The notes under the pieces: model-generated
What the model was told of the DNA's origin: nothing
The model's database searches: none
Seen by the model: the letters and a program-made list of their open reading frames with translations, nothing else
Assembly (NCBI GenBank): GCA_031261395.1
Contig: JAISJT010000104.1
Span: 1-32,785, forward strand
Source of the DNA: Eubacteriales Family XIII. Incertae Sedis bacterium
Lineage (GTDB): Bacteria > Bacillota > Clostridia > Peptostreptococcales > Anaerovoracaceae
Length of the DNA: 32,785 nt
Reading direction: 5' to 3'
Shown here: positions 26,064 through 32,785 of the stretch, piece by piece
How the letters are laid out: every line of letters starts with the position of its first letter
How positions within the stretch are numbered: the first letter of the stretch is position 1
Made by a program: the position numbers and the translations under genes

Positions 26064-27401
26064 CTATCGATACGTGGCCAGCACGGTATCGTAAATATCT
26101 TCAATCACGCGCAGACCGCCGGAAAACCCGACATAATTTGTTGTGAGCGTCAATCGGTAGGGCGATGGCACGGAGACGGAAAGAAAGTCGAAGTCCTTTT
26201 CCTTCGCCAGTTCCTTGTCCCAGCCGCTGCCCAGGATGATGCCGCGTCCGCTATGTGAAAGGCCGCGTATGACGTCCTGTGCCTTGCCTGCGTCCGGCTC
26301 GAAATAAAGAGGAATGGTTTTTTTGTCCGATGCAGACGCGAGGTCCGCACGGATCTCTGCCTGAAATGCCTCCGGCGTGCCGTCCACGGCAAACTGCTCC
26401 TTGGGAACGATGCCGACCTCGTGCAGGAGGAATTTCGACAACCCGACAACATAGCCCGCATCATGGAGAATGTGTGCATGATTAGGCAGACCATAACGAA
26501 ATTCCAGCAGGAATGTTGCCAGATTGTCGATCTCTTCGTAGTACCCGCCTATTTCTCTGGCGAGGAAGTTTTCTGTCTGTTCAGTGTCAAATCCGGCGCC
26601 GTGTTCACCGGCAAAGGCAAGCGCCTGGCGCAAAAATCGCTCGGTCTCGTTGGCCCCTATGGGTACTGAGGGAAAGCGTGTGAAGGGCTGCCCGTATTTC
26701 TCTTTGAGGTGTTCGGCGATGGGCAGACCGTACCAGGGCGAAACCAAGATGTTGAAATTGGCGCGAGGGATGCGCTGCCACTCGGACACGCCGGCCGCAT
26801 CCGGACCGAAGAGCACGTGCACGCGGAAGCCGAGTCCTTCTATCAGTCGTTTGTACTCCCTGAGATTTCCCTTCCAGAAGGGATCCTGATAGGGGATTGA
26901 CGCCCAAAGGTTGACGGTGTTTTTTTCACTGCGCGCCGGATTTTCATCTTCATAGAGCGCGACGTACTGGTCGATGATGGCATTCACAACCAAACTGTGC
27001 GCCTCGAAATTATTACATTGAAATCCGGGGGTCTCCACTGCTACGAGGGGTTTGCCTTCCGCGCGAAACTCCTCGCAGACCGCGCCCACATCGTCGCCGA
27101 CGATGCCTGCGGTGCAGCCGGTCAGGACGACCTGCAGATCCGTGTCGAGCACCCGGTAGGTATTTCGGATGTTTTCGCGCAGGCGGTCCTCGCCGCCAAA
27201 GACTACTTCGCGCTCGGAAAAGTTGGTGCAGGGCGAAGTGCTGCCGCCCGCATATCCGGTGCTGCGCTCAAAAAATCCCTGGATCATATTGCCGCAGCCG
27301 GGGCCGGAATGCAGGATCGGCACGGCGCGCGGTATGGCGACGACGGTTTGCAGAGCGCCGATTGCACAAGTATAGCGTTCTTGTTCGATGATGCCGCTCA
27401 T
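26064..27401 (-). CDS. Nitrogenase-like beta subunit K4
   Basis: A 445-aa NifK-side protein. Cys12 (YTCAIGA), Cys36 (HSGPGC) and Cys96 (TGCTAGIVGDD) are the P-cluster-type cysteines. ATG 27401 overlaps the D4 stop (ATGA), the same arrangement as D1K1. Its C-terminus (TLTTNYVGFSGGLRVIEDI) has the family's GY/GF-GG segment. With D4 it leads the P4 operon and is followed by metY 13 bases on. Confidence 0.87.
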   Translation of the reverse strand: MSGIIEQERYTCAIGALQTVVAIPRAVPILHSGPGCGNMIQGFFERSTGYAGGSTSPCTNFSEREVVFGGEDRLRENIRNTYRVLDTDLQVVLTGCTAGIVGDDVGAVCEEFRAEGKPLVAVETPGFQCNNFEAHSLVVNAIIDQYVALYEDENPARSEKNTVNLWASIPYQDPFWKGNLREYKRLIEGLGFRVHVLFGPDAAGVSEWQRIPRANFNILVSPWYGLPIAEHLKEKYGQPFTRFPSVPIGANETERFLRQALAFAGEHGAGFDTEQTENFLAREIGGYYEEIDNLATFLLEFRYGLPNHAHILHDAGYVVGLSKFLLHEVGIVPKEQFAVDGTPEAFQAEIRADLASASDKKTIPLYFEPDAGKAQDVIRGLSHSGRGIILGSGWDKELAKEKDFDFLSVSVPSPYRLTLTTNYVGFSGGLRVIEDIYDTVLATYR

Positions 27402-28873
27402 GCCGATTTGTGTCCTTCCAAAAACGTGAGCGGGTCCTGACTGAGCCACCACTTGGTGTAGGGATTGACTGCGTGCTTCTCCAAATTTTTGACGAACTCA
27501 TCGTTTTCGAGGGTTTCGAGGATCCGCTCGCCGTAGCGCACGATACCCTCATAGCCCATACCGAAATGTTCGTCGCCGATTAGCTGCGCGGGGATGCCGA
27601 GTTTGGCGCCCCAAAGCGTCATGCCGCCGTGCCGGCACAGCAGTACGTCGGGCCTGAGGCGGCTGAGCGTATTGACCAGCTCGAATTCCTGTTTGTTGCA
27701 GACGTTGAAGTTTGGCACGTCGCCGTAGTTTTTCACGGAGGCCGCCAGAGCGTCTGCATCTTCTGCGTCGTTATCGTACAGGGGATCGTGATGGAAGATG
27801 GAAGCGCCGATTGCCGTGAGTCCAAGCTCGCCGAGAATAGACAGGAGCGCGTGCCCGTGGGCGGCGCCGCCTGTGACATAGGCGGTCTTGCCCTGCAGCT
27901 TTTCACGCAGGGCGGCGATCCCGGGAAGGTATTCTTTTTTCTTCTCCGCAATCAGCGCTTCGGCTTCATCTTCTTTACCCATGAGTTTGCCGAGTGTACG
28001 GAACCAGTGATCGGTCTGCGCTACGCCGTAGGGCGGCGCCGCCTTTATCTCAGGGACCCCGAATTCTTTTTCCAATACCGCGCCCAGATAGGAGCCGAGA
28101 GTTTGGCAGGCCTGAATGGTGGCCGCCGCCTCACTGGCATATTTGAGACTCTCCACCGTGGAGTAGGGCGTGATGAAATTTGGCTTTGCCCCAAAGGGGG
28201 CAAACCACTCCGAAAAAATATCGCTGCCCCAGAAATTGATGACGTTGATGATATCCGTGCGCCGCTGCCTCGGCGGCGCGATCAGTTTGCGGGCGATGCC
28301 GTGGTAGCCGGCGTCAAAACCTGAGGTCCAGACTTTTGACCGGAAACCCTCGCAAAAAATCGCGATGACCGGTATGCTGAGTTCTTCCTCAGCCTCGTCA
28401 CAGACGCTTTCGGTATCGTCGCCGATGATGCCGGCCGCGCAGGTAGTGAGTACGAAAATGGCATTGGCCTTCGTGCGCGCATAGACCTCGCGGATGGCTG
28501 CGGCGAGCTTTTCGGCTCCGCCGTAGATCGTGTCGCGCTCAGCCAAATTCGTAGAAAATATCCTGCGCGGGGTCGGCGTGCCGATGCCGCGCAGCGGCGA
28601 GTTCACGCGGTACGTGAAGGCGAACTCGTGCAGGCAGGATGAGCAGCCGACCGGTCCGTGGCTGATCACGGCCGCATCCTGAATCAGTGTGACCATGCAG
28701 GCAGCCTGCGCCGTAGAGCAGCCAAGGCATTGGCTGAAAGAGCGCCCCTTGTCTTTCAGGCCGCAGCGTGATTGCTGCATTAGCTCTTCGGCGGAGCCGC
28801 CAAATCCGGTGATGGATCCCAAGCGGATCTCCCGCACCGCGACTTCCGGATTTGCCAAATTGATTTCGCTCAT
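27398..28873 (-). CDS. Nitrogenase-like alpha subunit D4
   Basis: A 491-aa NifD-side protein starting at ATG 28873 with AGGG upstream. An in-frame ATG at 28912 has no ribosome site. Cys52, Cys77 (HGPVGC) and Cys145 (TTCAAGIIGDD) fit the P-cluster; Cys256 in TIQACQTLGSYLG before EKEFGVP equals Cys275. The His442 segment reads GIPAQLIGDEHFGMGYEG. His436 lies there, though not exactly at the His442 column, and D4 is the only alpha chain with a histidine in this loop. CEGFRSKVW and GYHGIARKL match the Q191/H195 area with the histidine kept. Extra cysteines are Cys37, Cys49, Cys59 and Cys80. Context with metY makes D4K4 the best candidate for a methylthio-alkane-reductase-like enzyme. Confidence 0.88.
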   Translation of the reverse strand: MSEINLANPEVAVREIRLGSITGFGGSAEELMQQSRCGLKDKGRSFSQCLGCSTAQAACMVTLIQDAAVISHGPVGCSSCLHEFAFTYRVNSPLRGIGTPTPRRIFSTNLAERDTIYGGAEKLAAAIREVYARTKANAIFVLTTCAAGIIGDDTESVCDEAEEELSIPVIAIFCEGFRSKVWTSGFDAGYHGIARKLIAPPRQRRTDIINVINFWGSDIFSEWFAPFGAKPNFITPYSTVESLKYASEAAATIQACQTLGSYLGAVLEKEFGVPEIKAAPPYGVAQTDHWFRTLGKLMGKEDEAEALIAEKKKEYLPGIAALREKLQGKTAYVTGGAAHGHALLSILGELGLTAIGASIFHHDPLYDNDAEDADALAASVKNYGDVPNFNVCNKQEFELVNTLSRLRPDVLLCRHGGMTLWGAKLGIPAQLIGDEHFGMGYEGIVRYGERILETLENDEFVKNLEKHAVNPYTKWWLSQDPLTFLEGHKSA

Positions 28874-29017
28874 GATCCCTGCTGCCTCCGCTCGCTCTCC
28901 TCGGAGCGCCATGTCAAAACTTGTGCATCACGCGCCGCACACGGCCATCGCCGGGCATTTGCGCGATGAGCCTCTCACGATTGAGTCAGCATGTAGGGGA
29001 ATAAATCTTTACCGAAT
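28874..29017 (-). promoter_or_regulatory. Leader of the D4 operon
   Basis: About 145 bases lie between operator site 4 and the D4 start. On the minus strand there is a hairpin CATCGC...GCGATG (with flanking GGC/GCC), and nearer the start CTCCG-aggagagcgag-CGGAG. The string CGTGAGAGG is shared with the leader of the ABC operon (3618-3626). There is no clear terminator. The length and structure suggest RNA-level control, but no known riboswitch class is recognised. Confidence 0.35.
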
Positions 29018-29077
29018 ACATATAAAACATATATGTATAATATGCAAAATGATAGCACCGACTCCCCCCCCTGTCAA
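29018..29077 (-). promoter_or_regulatory. Promoter P4 with shared operator (site 4)
   Basis: On the minus strand, TTGACA (29077-29072), a 17-bp spacer starting with a run of G and TATCAT (29054-29049) precede ACATATATGTTTTATATGT (29036-29018). That is a perfect 7+5+7 palindrome, extended to 8-bp arms by T/A. Distance to the -10 is the same as at site 2. Confidence 0.85.
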
Positions 29078-29134
29078 GCGAAAATTTTCTTACTGAAACA
29101 GCTGTCATCACGACCGTTACTGTTCACTCCTTCC

Positions 29135-29243
29135 GTCATTCCCGGGCGATTGCGAAGCAATCGGTGAGCCGCAGGCGAACGTAACCCTGGGAATCTACGA
29201 ATATGATCACCTTGGATTCGCCGATCAAGTCGGCGAATGACAG
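29135..29243. repeat. Mosaic palindromic repeat copy
   Basis: The copy contains GTCATTCCCGGGC, a hairpin GATTGC-gaa-GCAATC, GCGAACGTAACC, GATCACCTTGGATTCGCC and the hairpin ATTCGCCGA-tcaag-TCGGCGAAT. The last hairpin is also at 303-325 and inverted near 32696-32718; the first parts match 1121-1200 and 32760-32785. It separates the core cluster from the right flank. Confidence 0.7.
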
Positions 29244-29275
29244 GACTGTAACAACAGTTATCCACGATCAGGGAA

Positions 29276-29566
29276 ATGTTCTCGGCACGGGATTTGTTTA
29301 CGACCGGCAAACATGATAATATTGTGATGTCAACAGCAATCGGGCATGACGGCAGTGTTTATGAAGTGGTAGTTGACCAATTGGACGGAATTGATGTAGC
29401 CGGACTGGAAAAAGAATTTGCTGAACTGATGAGCGAACTTGGGAAATACATGAACTATTCCGAGTTTGGCGAAGAAGCTGAACAATTATTGAGAAACGAT
29501 GTTATTTATGAAATTTGCCAAAGACATGGATGGCAGTATAGCAGGAGGTATTACTATGAGCGGTAG
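29276..29566 (+). CDS. Hypothetical protein, small
   Basis: Family not recognised. The 96-aa reading is acidic, with a likely beta region (GSVYEVVVDQLDGIDV) followed by helices (EKEFAELMSELGKYM) and a basic, aromatic end (RRYYYER). The start is unsure: ATG 29276 has GGGAA directly in front, ATG 29327 has none. The gene may have lost its 5' end to the repeat at 29135. Its last bases overlap the next gene by 11 bases, and that gene's GGAGG ribosome site is inside it, so the two are coupled. Confidence 0.5.
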   Translation: MFSARDLFTTGKHDNIVMSTAIGHDGSVYEVVVDQLDGIDVAGLEKEFAELMSELGKYMNYSEFGEEAEQLLRNDVIYEICQRHGWQYSRRYYYER

Positions 29567-29780
29567 AAACAAGGACGGTAAAATCGTACCTTTCGAAGGA
29601 ACGCCGGTTGTGTTGTATTTTGGAACGTATGAGCAGAATATGGAGAGGATAAGGTCATCCGTTCTCGATGAAGCACAACTTGAACGAAACTTGAGATTGG
29701 CAAAAGAAATCGAAGAAATACGCCTATTTCGTGAAGCCAGGTTGGAAGCGATGAAACGCGAGCAAAGTGTTTCCGTTTAG
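29556..29780 (+). CDS. Hypothetical protein, small, coupled to the previous gene
   Basis: A 74-aa protein starting at ATG 29556 with GGAGG (29546-29550). A short N-terminal part (GKIVPFEGTPVVLYFGTYEQ) is followed by a long charged helix (LERNLRLAKEIEEIRLF and on) to the end. No known motif. The overlapping pair with a helical, charged second member has the look of a small two-gene module such as a toxin-antitoxin or phage accessory pair, but there is no direct evidence. AT-rich relative to the core cluster. Confidence 0.5.
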   Translation: MSGRNKDGKIVPFEGTPVVLYFGTYEQNMERIRSSVLDEAQLERNLRLAKEIEEIRLFREARLEAMKREQSVSV

Positions 29781-29888
29781 GATAAGGATAAGTTTTCGCA
29801 ATATTCAGTGTTAATTCTTCTCAAAATGGGGTATAAACTATATTAGATAATAGATAGTCAAATGACGGGGGAGACCCAAGGAATTAAA

Positions 29889-32570
29889 ATGAAAAAGAAG
29901 TTGGCGGTTCTGATCGCGGTCCTGACGGTGATCCTGCTGCTGCCGCAGATGGCATTGGCGGCGGGGCCGGAAGACGTTGTCTATCCGCTTGATACGCCGG
30001 AGAGTTTTTCGTTCACGATCAACAGCGGGAGTGATGCGAGGTTCCGCATTCCGTTGTCGAGCCGGCTCGGCGACACCTACGTACATGACTACGACTGGAT
30101 TGTCGACTGGGGCGATGGAGATGTTACCTATCCCTCGGGGAGCTCAGACATTAACGGAAATGGCTACATTCAACACAGTTATCCTTCAGCAGACACAAAC
30201 TACACCATCACGATTGCGCCGAACGGTTCCCCGGACGCTTGGCTTGCCGCCTTTGGGTTTGACCGGGGCTCCGACTACGCCAGCCAGACTGCCAACAAGG
30301 CCAAGGTCAGGAGTGTTTTGTCTCCGCTGACGCCGAAAATGACGCGAACCGCTGCGCAGATTGCGGGGAGCGCACCTGCCCCGGATTGCGAGTGGGCTTA
30401 TACTTTTTATGCTTGCCGGAATTTGACCATGGGGCCGGATTTTACCTTTGACCAAGCGGCATGGGCTACATCAGGCTCCGGCGGCGGTCCTGTTACGACG
30501 GCCGGCAACAGTTTTGCCGAGCAAATGTTCTATTTCTGCGACGGGGCTGCTTTTACCATGAGCGGGACCTTCAATCTTCCGCAGGGCTTTACCGCTGTCG
30601 GGGATGAGTTTGCTTCCGGTATGTTCGAATTGTGTACCGGGAATGGCTTTAATATGAACGCTGTGTTCAATCTTCCGCCCGGTATCACAGCGCTCGGCGA
30701 CAAGTTTGTCTGCAAAATGTTTTACACCTGTGCGGGGGATGCTTTTACTATGAACAACGGCTTCAATCTGCCACAGGGTATTATTATTGTCGGAAGCGGG
30801 TTTGCGGATTCTATGTTTGGCAACTGTTACGGGGATGCGTTCAATATGAATGCGGTTTTCAATCTTCCGCCGGATATCACCACCGTCAGCGGCAGCAATT
30901 TTGCATATGGGATGTTCTACAACTGTATCGGGGATGTCTTTACCATGGGCGCCGCTTTCAATCTCCCGCAAGGTATTACGGGCGGCGTTGGCAGCAATTT
31001 TGCCGGGTGTATGTTTTTTATGTGTCCCGGCGCGGCCTTTACGATGAACGATGTGTTCAATCTCCCGCAGGGAATCACGACGGTCGGCACCGAATTTGCG
31101 GACCGCATGTTCCAATTTTCCGGCGGGGCGCATTTTCAGGTGAACAGCGTCTTTCGATTTCCGAATCTTGCGCAGAGTGAAGTGGACAAGGCGAATGTGT
31201 TCCGGGGTACTTTTTCGGGTATTCAGGCAAATACGCCGACGCAAACGCGTGATATCTACTCGATTCTCAATGGGAATCCCGCGCCTTTTGAGCAGCGTTT
31301 GACGTTTTCCGGAATTGTGGGCAGTGCCGTTGTCTATTCGCCGCAAGAGGCATTTTTTAGTGACTGGCAAATCAATTCCCTCAACTGGGGTACCGGCGTC
31401 CTTGCTCCCTATACGATTGGTTTCACGGCCGGCGCGAACGGGAGTCTGGCGGGTACCGTATCCTATCCGCGCGTCGTTCCGGGCGCTGCTTGGTCTGCCT
31501 CGCATATCACGGTTCCTTCGCCGGCGCCGGCGGGCCACTATGTCTTTACCGGCTGGTCGCCCGGTATCCCCGCGGGGTCGTCCGCTATCACGGGGTCGGC
31601 GGTCTATACGGCAAACTTCGGCCTTGACAGCCATACGGTGACTTATTATGGAAATGGCAATACGGGCGGGGCGGCGCCGCCTGTGACCAATCTGACGCAC
31701 GGTACAAATGCAACGATAAAGGCACCGGGGACCCTCGTGAAGGACAGCCATACCTTTGCGGGCTGGAACACGGCGGCGGATGGGTCCGGCGCCTCCTATG
31801 CGGAGGGGTACGCTTTCCCGCTTGTGAGCAACATCCTTTTGTATGCGCAGTGGACTATAACGCCGGAACCCCCGAAGCCGCCGGAACCGCCGGAACCGCC
31901 TGAGCCGCCGGAACCTCCGCAGCCGCCTGAACCTCCGCAGCCGCCGGTGACGCCGGAACCCCCGGTGACGACGGTGACGCCGAAGCCGCCATTGAAGCCG
32001 TTGACGCCGGAACCCCCGGAGCCTCCGGAGTCGCCGATCGTGGCGGCGAATGATATCGAAGAATCGCCGGAGACCGGAGGGCCGATGTCGGATCCCGCAA
32101 CCGGAACGGTGGAATTGCAGCAGAGATTGCTGACGCCGGAAGCGCGCGAAACCTTCTCTGCGCGGGATCAGGGAAAGATGGAAGCGCAAACCGGCAATAT
32201 TGCCAGAGATATTGCGAGGGGCAATGTCCCGCTCGGCAATTTCTTCGGTAAAGGCGCCTGGAGCCTCATTTCTCTGATTTTCTCAGGGATCGCTGTCATT
32301 CTCGCGCTGTCGGTTTTCTTCGAGGCGGCAAAGAAAAGAAAGACAGGCGTTTTGGGGGCGCTGGCGGGCATAATAGGAATACTGACGCTGATCGTTTGCC
32401 TCAGCTTGAACGACTTTACGCAATCGCTGGCATGGATCAATCAGGGGACCATTTTTGTCGCCATAGTTTTTGCGATACATCTGACGCTCTACTTCCGGTA
32501 TAGGAGCCGCAAGAGAAAAATCATTGATGACCAAGGCGAACCGGATAATGTGAAAATGTTTACTGCCTGA
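29889..32570 (+). CDS. Secreted repeat protein with membrane-anchored C-terminus
   Basis: An 893-aa surface protein starting at ATG 29889 (AAGGA upstream) with signal peptide KKKLAVLIAVLTVILLLP and cleavage near ALAAG. Then come a PKD-like segment (DWIVDWGDGDV and HSYPSADTNYTITI) and about six full repeats of 32-33 residues with the pattern FA--MF--C-G-AFTM---FNLPQGIT-VG (BspA/DUF285-like). Two InlB/Flg_new-type repeats follow (ending YVFTGWSP... and TFAGWNTAADGSG), then a long Pro-Glu-rich linker (TPEPPKPPEPPEPPEPP and on). The end carries three hydrophobic helices (from about residue 795) and a basic tail. There is no LPxTG motif; anchoring is by the helices. Probable role: cell-surface adhesion or interaction. 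Unrelated to the core cluster. Confidence 0.8.
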   Translation: MKKKLAVLIAVLTVILLLPQMALAAGPEDVVYPLDTPESFSFTINSGSDARFRIPLSSRLGDTYVHDYDWIVDWGDGDVTYPSGSSDINGNGYIQHSYPSADTNYTITIAPNGSPDAWLAAFGFDRGSDYASQTANKAKVRSVLSPLTPKMTRTAAQIAGSAPAPDCEWAYTFYACRNLTMGPDFTFDQAAWATSGSGGGPVTTAGNSFAEQMFYFCDGAAFTMSGTFNLPQGFTAVGDEFASGMFELCTGNGFNMNAVFNLPPGITALGDKFVCKMFYTCAGDAFTMNNGFNLPQGIIIVGSGFADSMFGNCYGDAFNMNAVFNLPPDITTVSGSNFAYGMFYNCIGDVFTMGAAFNLPQGITGGVGSNFAGCMFFMCPGAAFTMNDVFNLPQGITTVGTEFADRMFQFSGGAHFQVNSVFRFPNLAQSEVDKANVFRGTFSGIQANTPTQTRDIYSILNGNPAPFEQRLTFSGIVGSAVVYSPQEAFFSDWQINSLNWGTGVLAPYTIGFTAGANGSLAGTVSYPRVVPGAAWSASHITVPSPAPAGHYVFTGWSPGIPAGSSAITGSAVYTANFGLDSHTVTYYGNGNTGGAAPPVTNLTHGTNATIKAPGTLVKDSHTFAGWNTAADGSGASYAEGYAFPLVSNILLYAQWTITPEPPKPPEPPEPPEPPEPPQPPEPPQPPVTPEPPVTTVTPKPPLKPLTPEPPEPPESPIVAANDIEESPETGGPMSDPATGTVELQQRLLTPEARETFSARDQGKMEAQTGNIARDIARGNVPLGNFFGKGAWSLISLIFSGIAVILALSVFFEAAKKRKTGVLGALAGIIGILTLIVCLSLNDFTQSLAWINQGTIFVAIVFAIHLTLYFRYRSRKRKIIDDQGEPDNVKMFTA
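30507..31168 (+). repeat. Tandem 96-99-bp repeats inside the surface protein
   Basis: Six full units and one partial unit encode the pattern F---MF--C-G--F-M---FNLP-GIT-VG. Units differ enough at the DNA level to be old, but strings like TTCAATCT-CCGC recur. Such tandem units can change number by recombination. Confidence 0.75.
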
Positions 32571-32600
32571 TGAGCCCAAAATAAATAAAATAAATATGAC

Positions 32601-32720
32601 TCATCGTCAGTTTCAGTGGGTAAAAAATCAATAGGTATTGAGATTTGATGAAAAATTCAAAATACCCGCCAAACTGAAATTTGCACCCCTGTCATTCGCC
32701 GACTTGATCGGCGAATCCAT
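32601..32720 (-). repeat. 120-bp repeat, right copy of an inverted pair
   Basis: The reverse complement of this segment matches 299-418 from ATGGATTCGCCGA to CTGACGATGA with scattered substitutions. It starts 31 bases after the surface-protein stop. Confidence 0.75.
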
Positions 32721-32785
32721 GACGATGATCACCATGGATCCCCAGCGTTTCGTTCGCTGCGCTCACCGATTGCTTGCGCAATCGC
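32721..32785. repeat. Mosaic palindromic repeat, truncated by the window edge
   Basis: GATGATCACCATGGATCC with CCAGCGTTT repeats the string at 240 in the same direction, and the hairpin GATTGC-ttgc-GCAATC matches that in the 29135 copy. The unit continues past the window. Confidence 0.65.

Noticed and set aside
29294..29322. TTGTTT-17-TAATAT as promoter for a start at 29327
   Set aside because: The expected transcription start would lie after ATG 29327, so it cannot serve that start; the match to the -35 is also weak.
30471..32189. Minus-strand ORF of 572 codons opposite the surface protein
   Set aside because: Arg-rich repetitive product is the antisense of the tandem repeats and the Pro-rich linker.

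Overview
The window looks like chromosomal DNA of an anaerobic Gram-positive bacterium, most likely a member of Clostridia (Bacillota). The signs are lipoprotein signal peptides on the ABC binding proteins, AGGAGG-type ribosome binding sites, a YezD-type (DUF2292) small protein, strict TTGACA-17-TATAAT promoters and many oxygen-sensitive FeS enzymes. The core (about 3.5-29.0 kb) has fairly even, moderate GC; the two flanks are more AT-rich and hold mobile or decayed DNA.

Left flank (1-3.5 kb): the end of an IS66-type element, mosaic palindromic repeats, an unrecognised gene, a fragment of a surface-protein repeat, a truncated toxin-like ORF, mntP, a ferredoxin fragment and an orphan hicB. Right flank (29.1-32.8 kb): repeat copies, two small overlapping unknown genes, and a large secreted repeat protein with C-terminal membrane segments. 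A 120-bp imperfect inverted repeat sits at both ends (299-418 and 32601-32720), enclosing nearly the whole window.

Core: a nitrogenase-like gene cluster with four different NifD/NifK-like pairs (D1K1 6547-9383, D2K2 9410-12179, K3D3 18413-21309, D4K4 on the minus strand 28873-26064) but only one NifH-like reductase and one NifB-like cofactor synthase. A NifX/NafY-like cofactor-binding protein is present and no gene stands out as NifEN, although one pair could act as a scaffold. All four D subunits keep the three cysteines expected at P-cluster positions and the cysteine equivalent to the FeMo-co ligand Cys275. No histidine aligns with His442. The rest of the cluster points to sulfur: two sulfonate/taurine-type ABC importers, cysteine synthase, O-acetylhomoserine sulfhydrylase, YezD, and a 975-aa molybdopterin oxidoreductase fused to a four-cluster ferredoxin. 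Four sigma-A-type promoters each carry ACATATATG just downstream of the -10 box, with two perfect and two degenerate copies of a 19-bp palindrome, so the units form one regulon.

Interpretation (inference): the locus imports organosulfur compounds, possibly reduces S-oxidised forms with the molybdoenzyme, and breaks C-S bonds with several nitrogenase-like reductases of different substrate range. The released sulfide or methanethiol would enter cysteine (CysK) and methionine (MetY). This extends the known methylthio-alkane reductase (MarBHDK) idea to a system in which one reductase would serve four catalytic modules.
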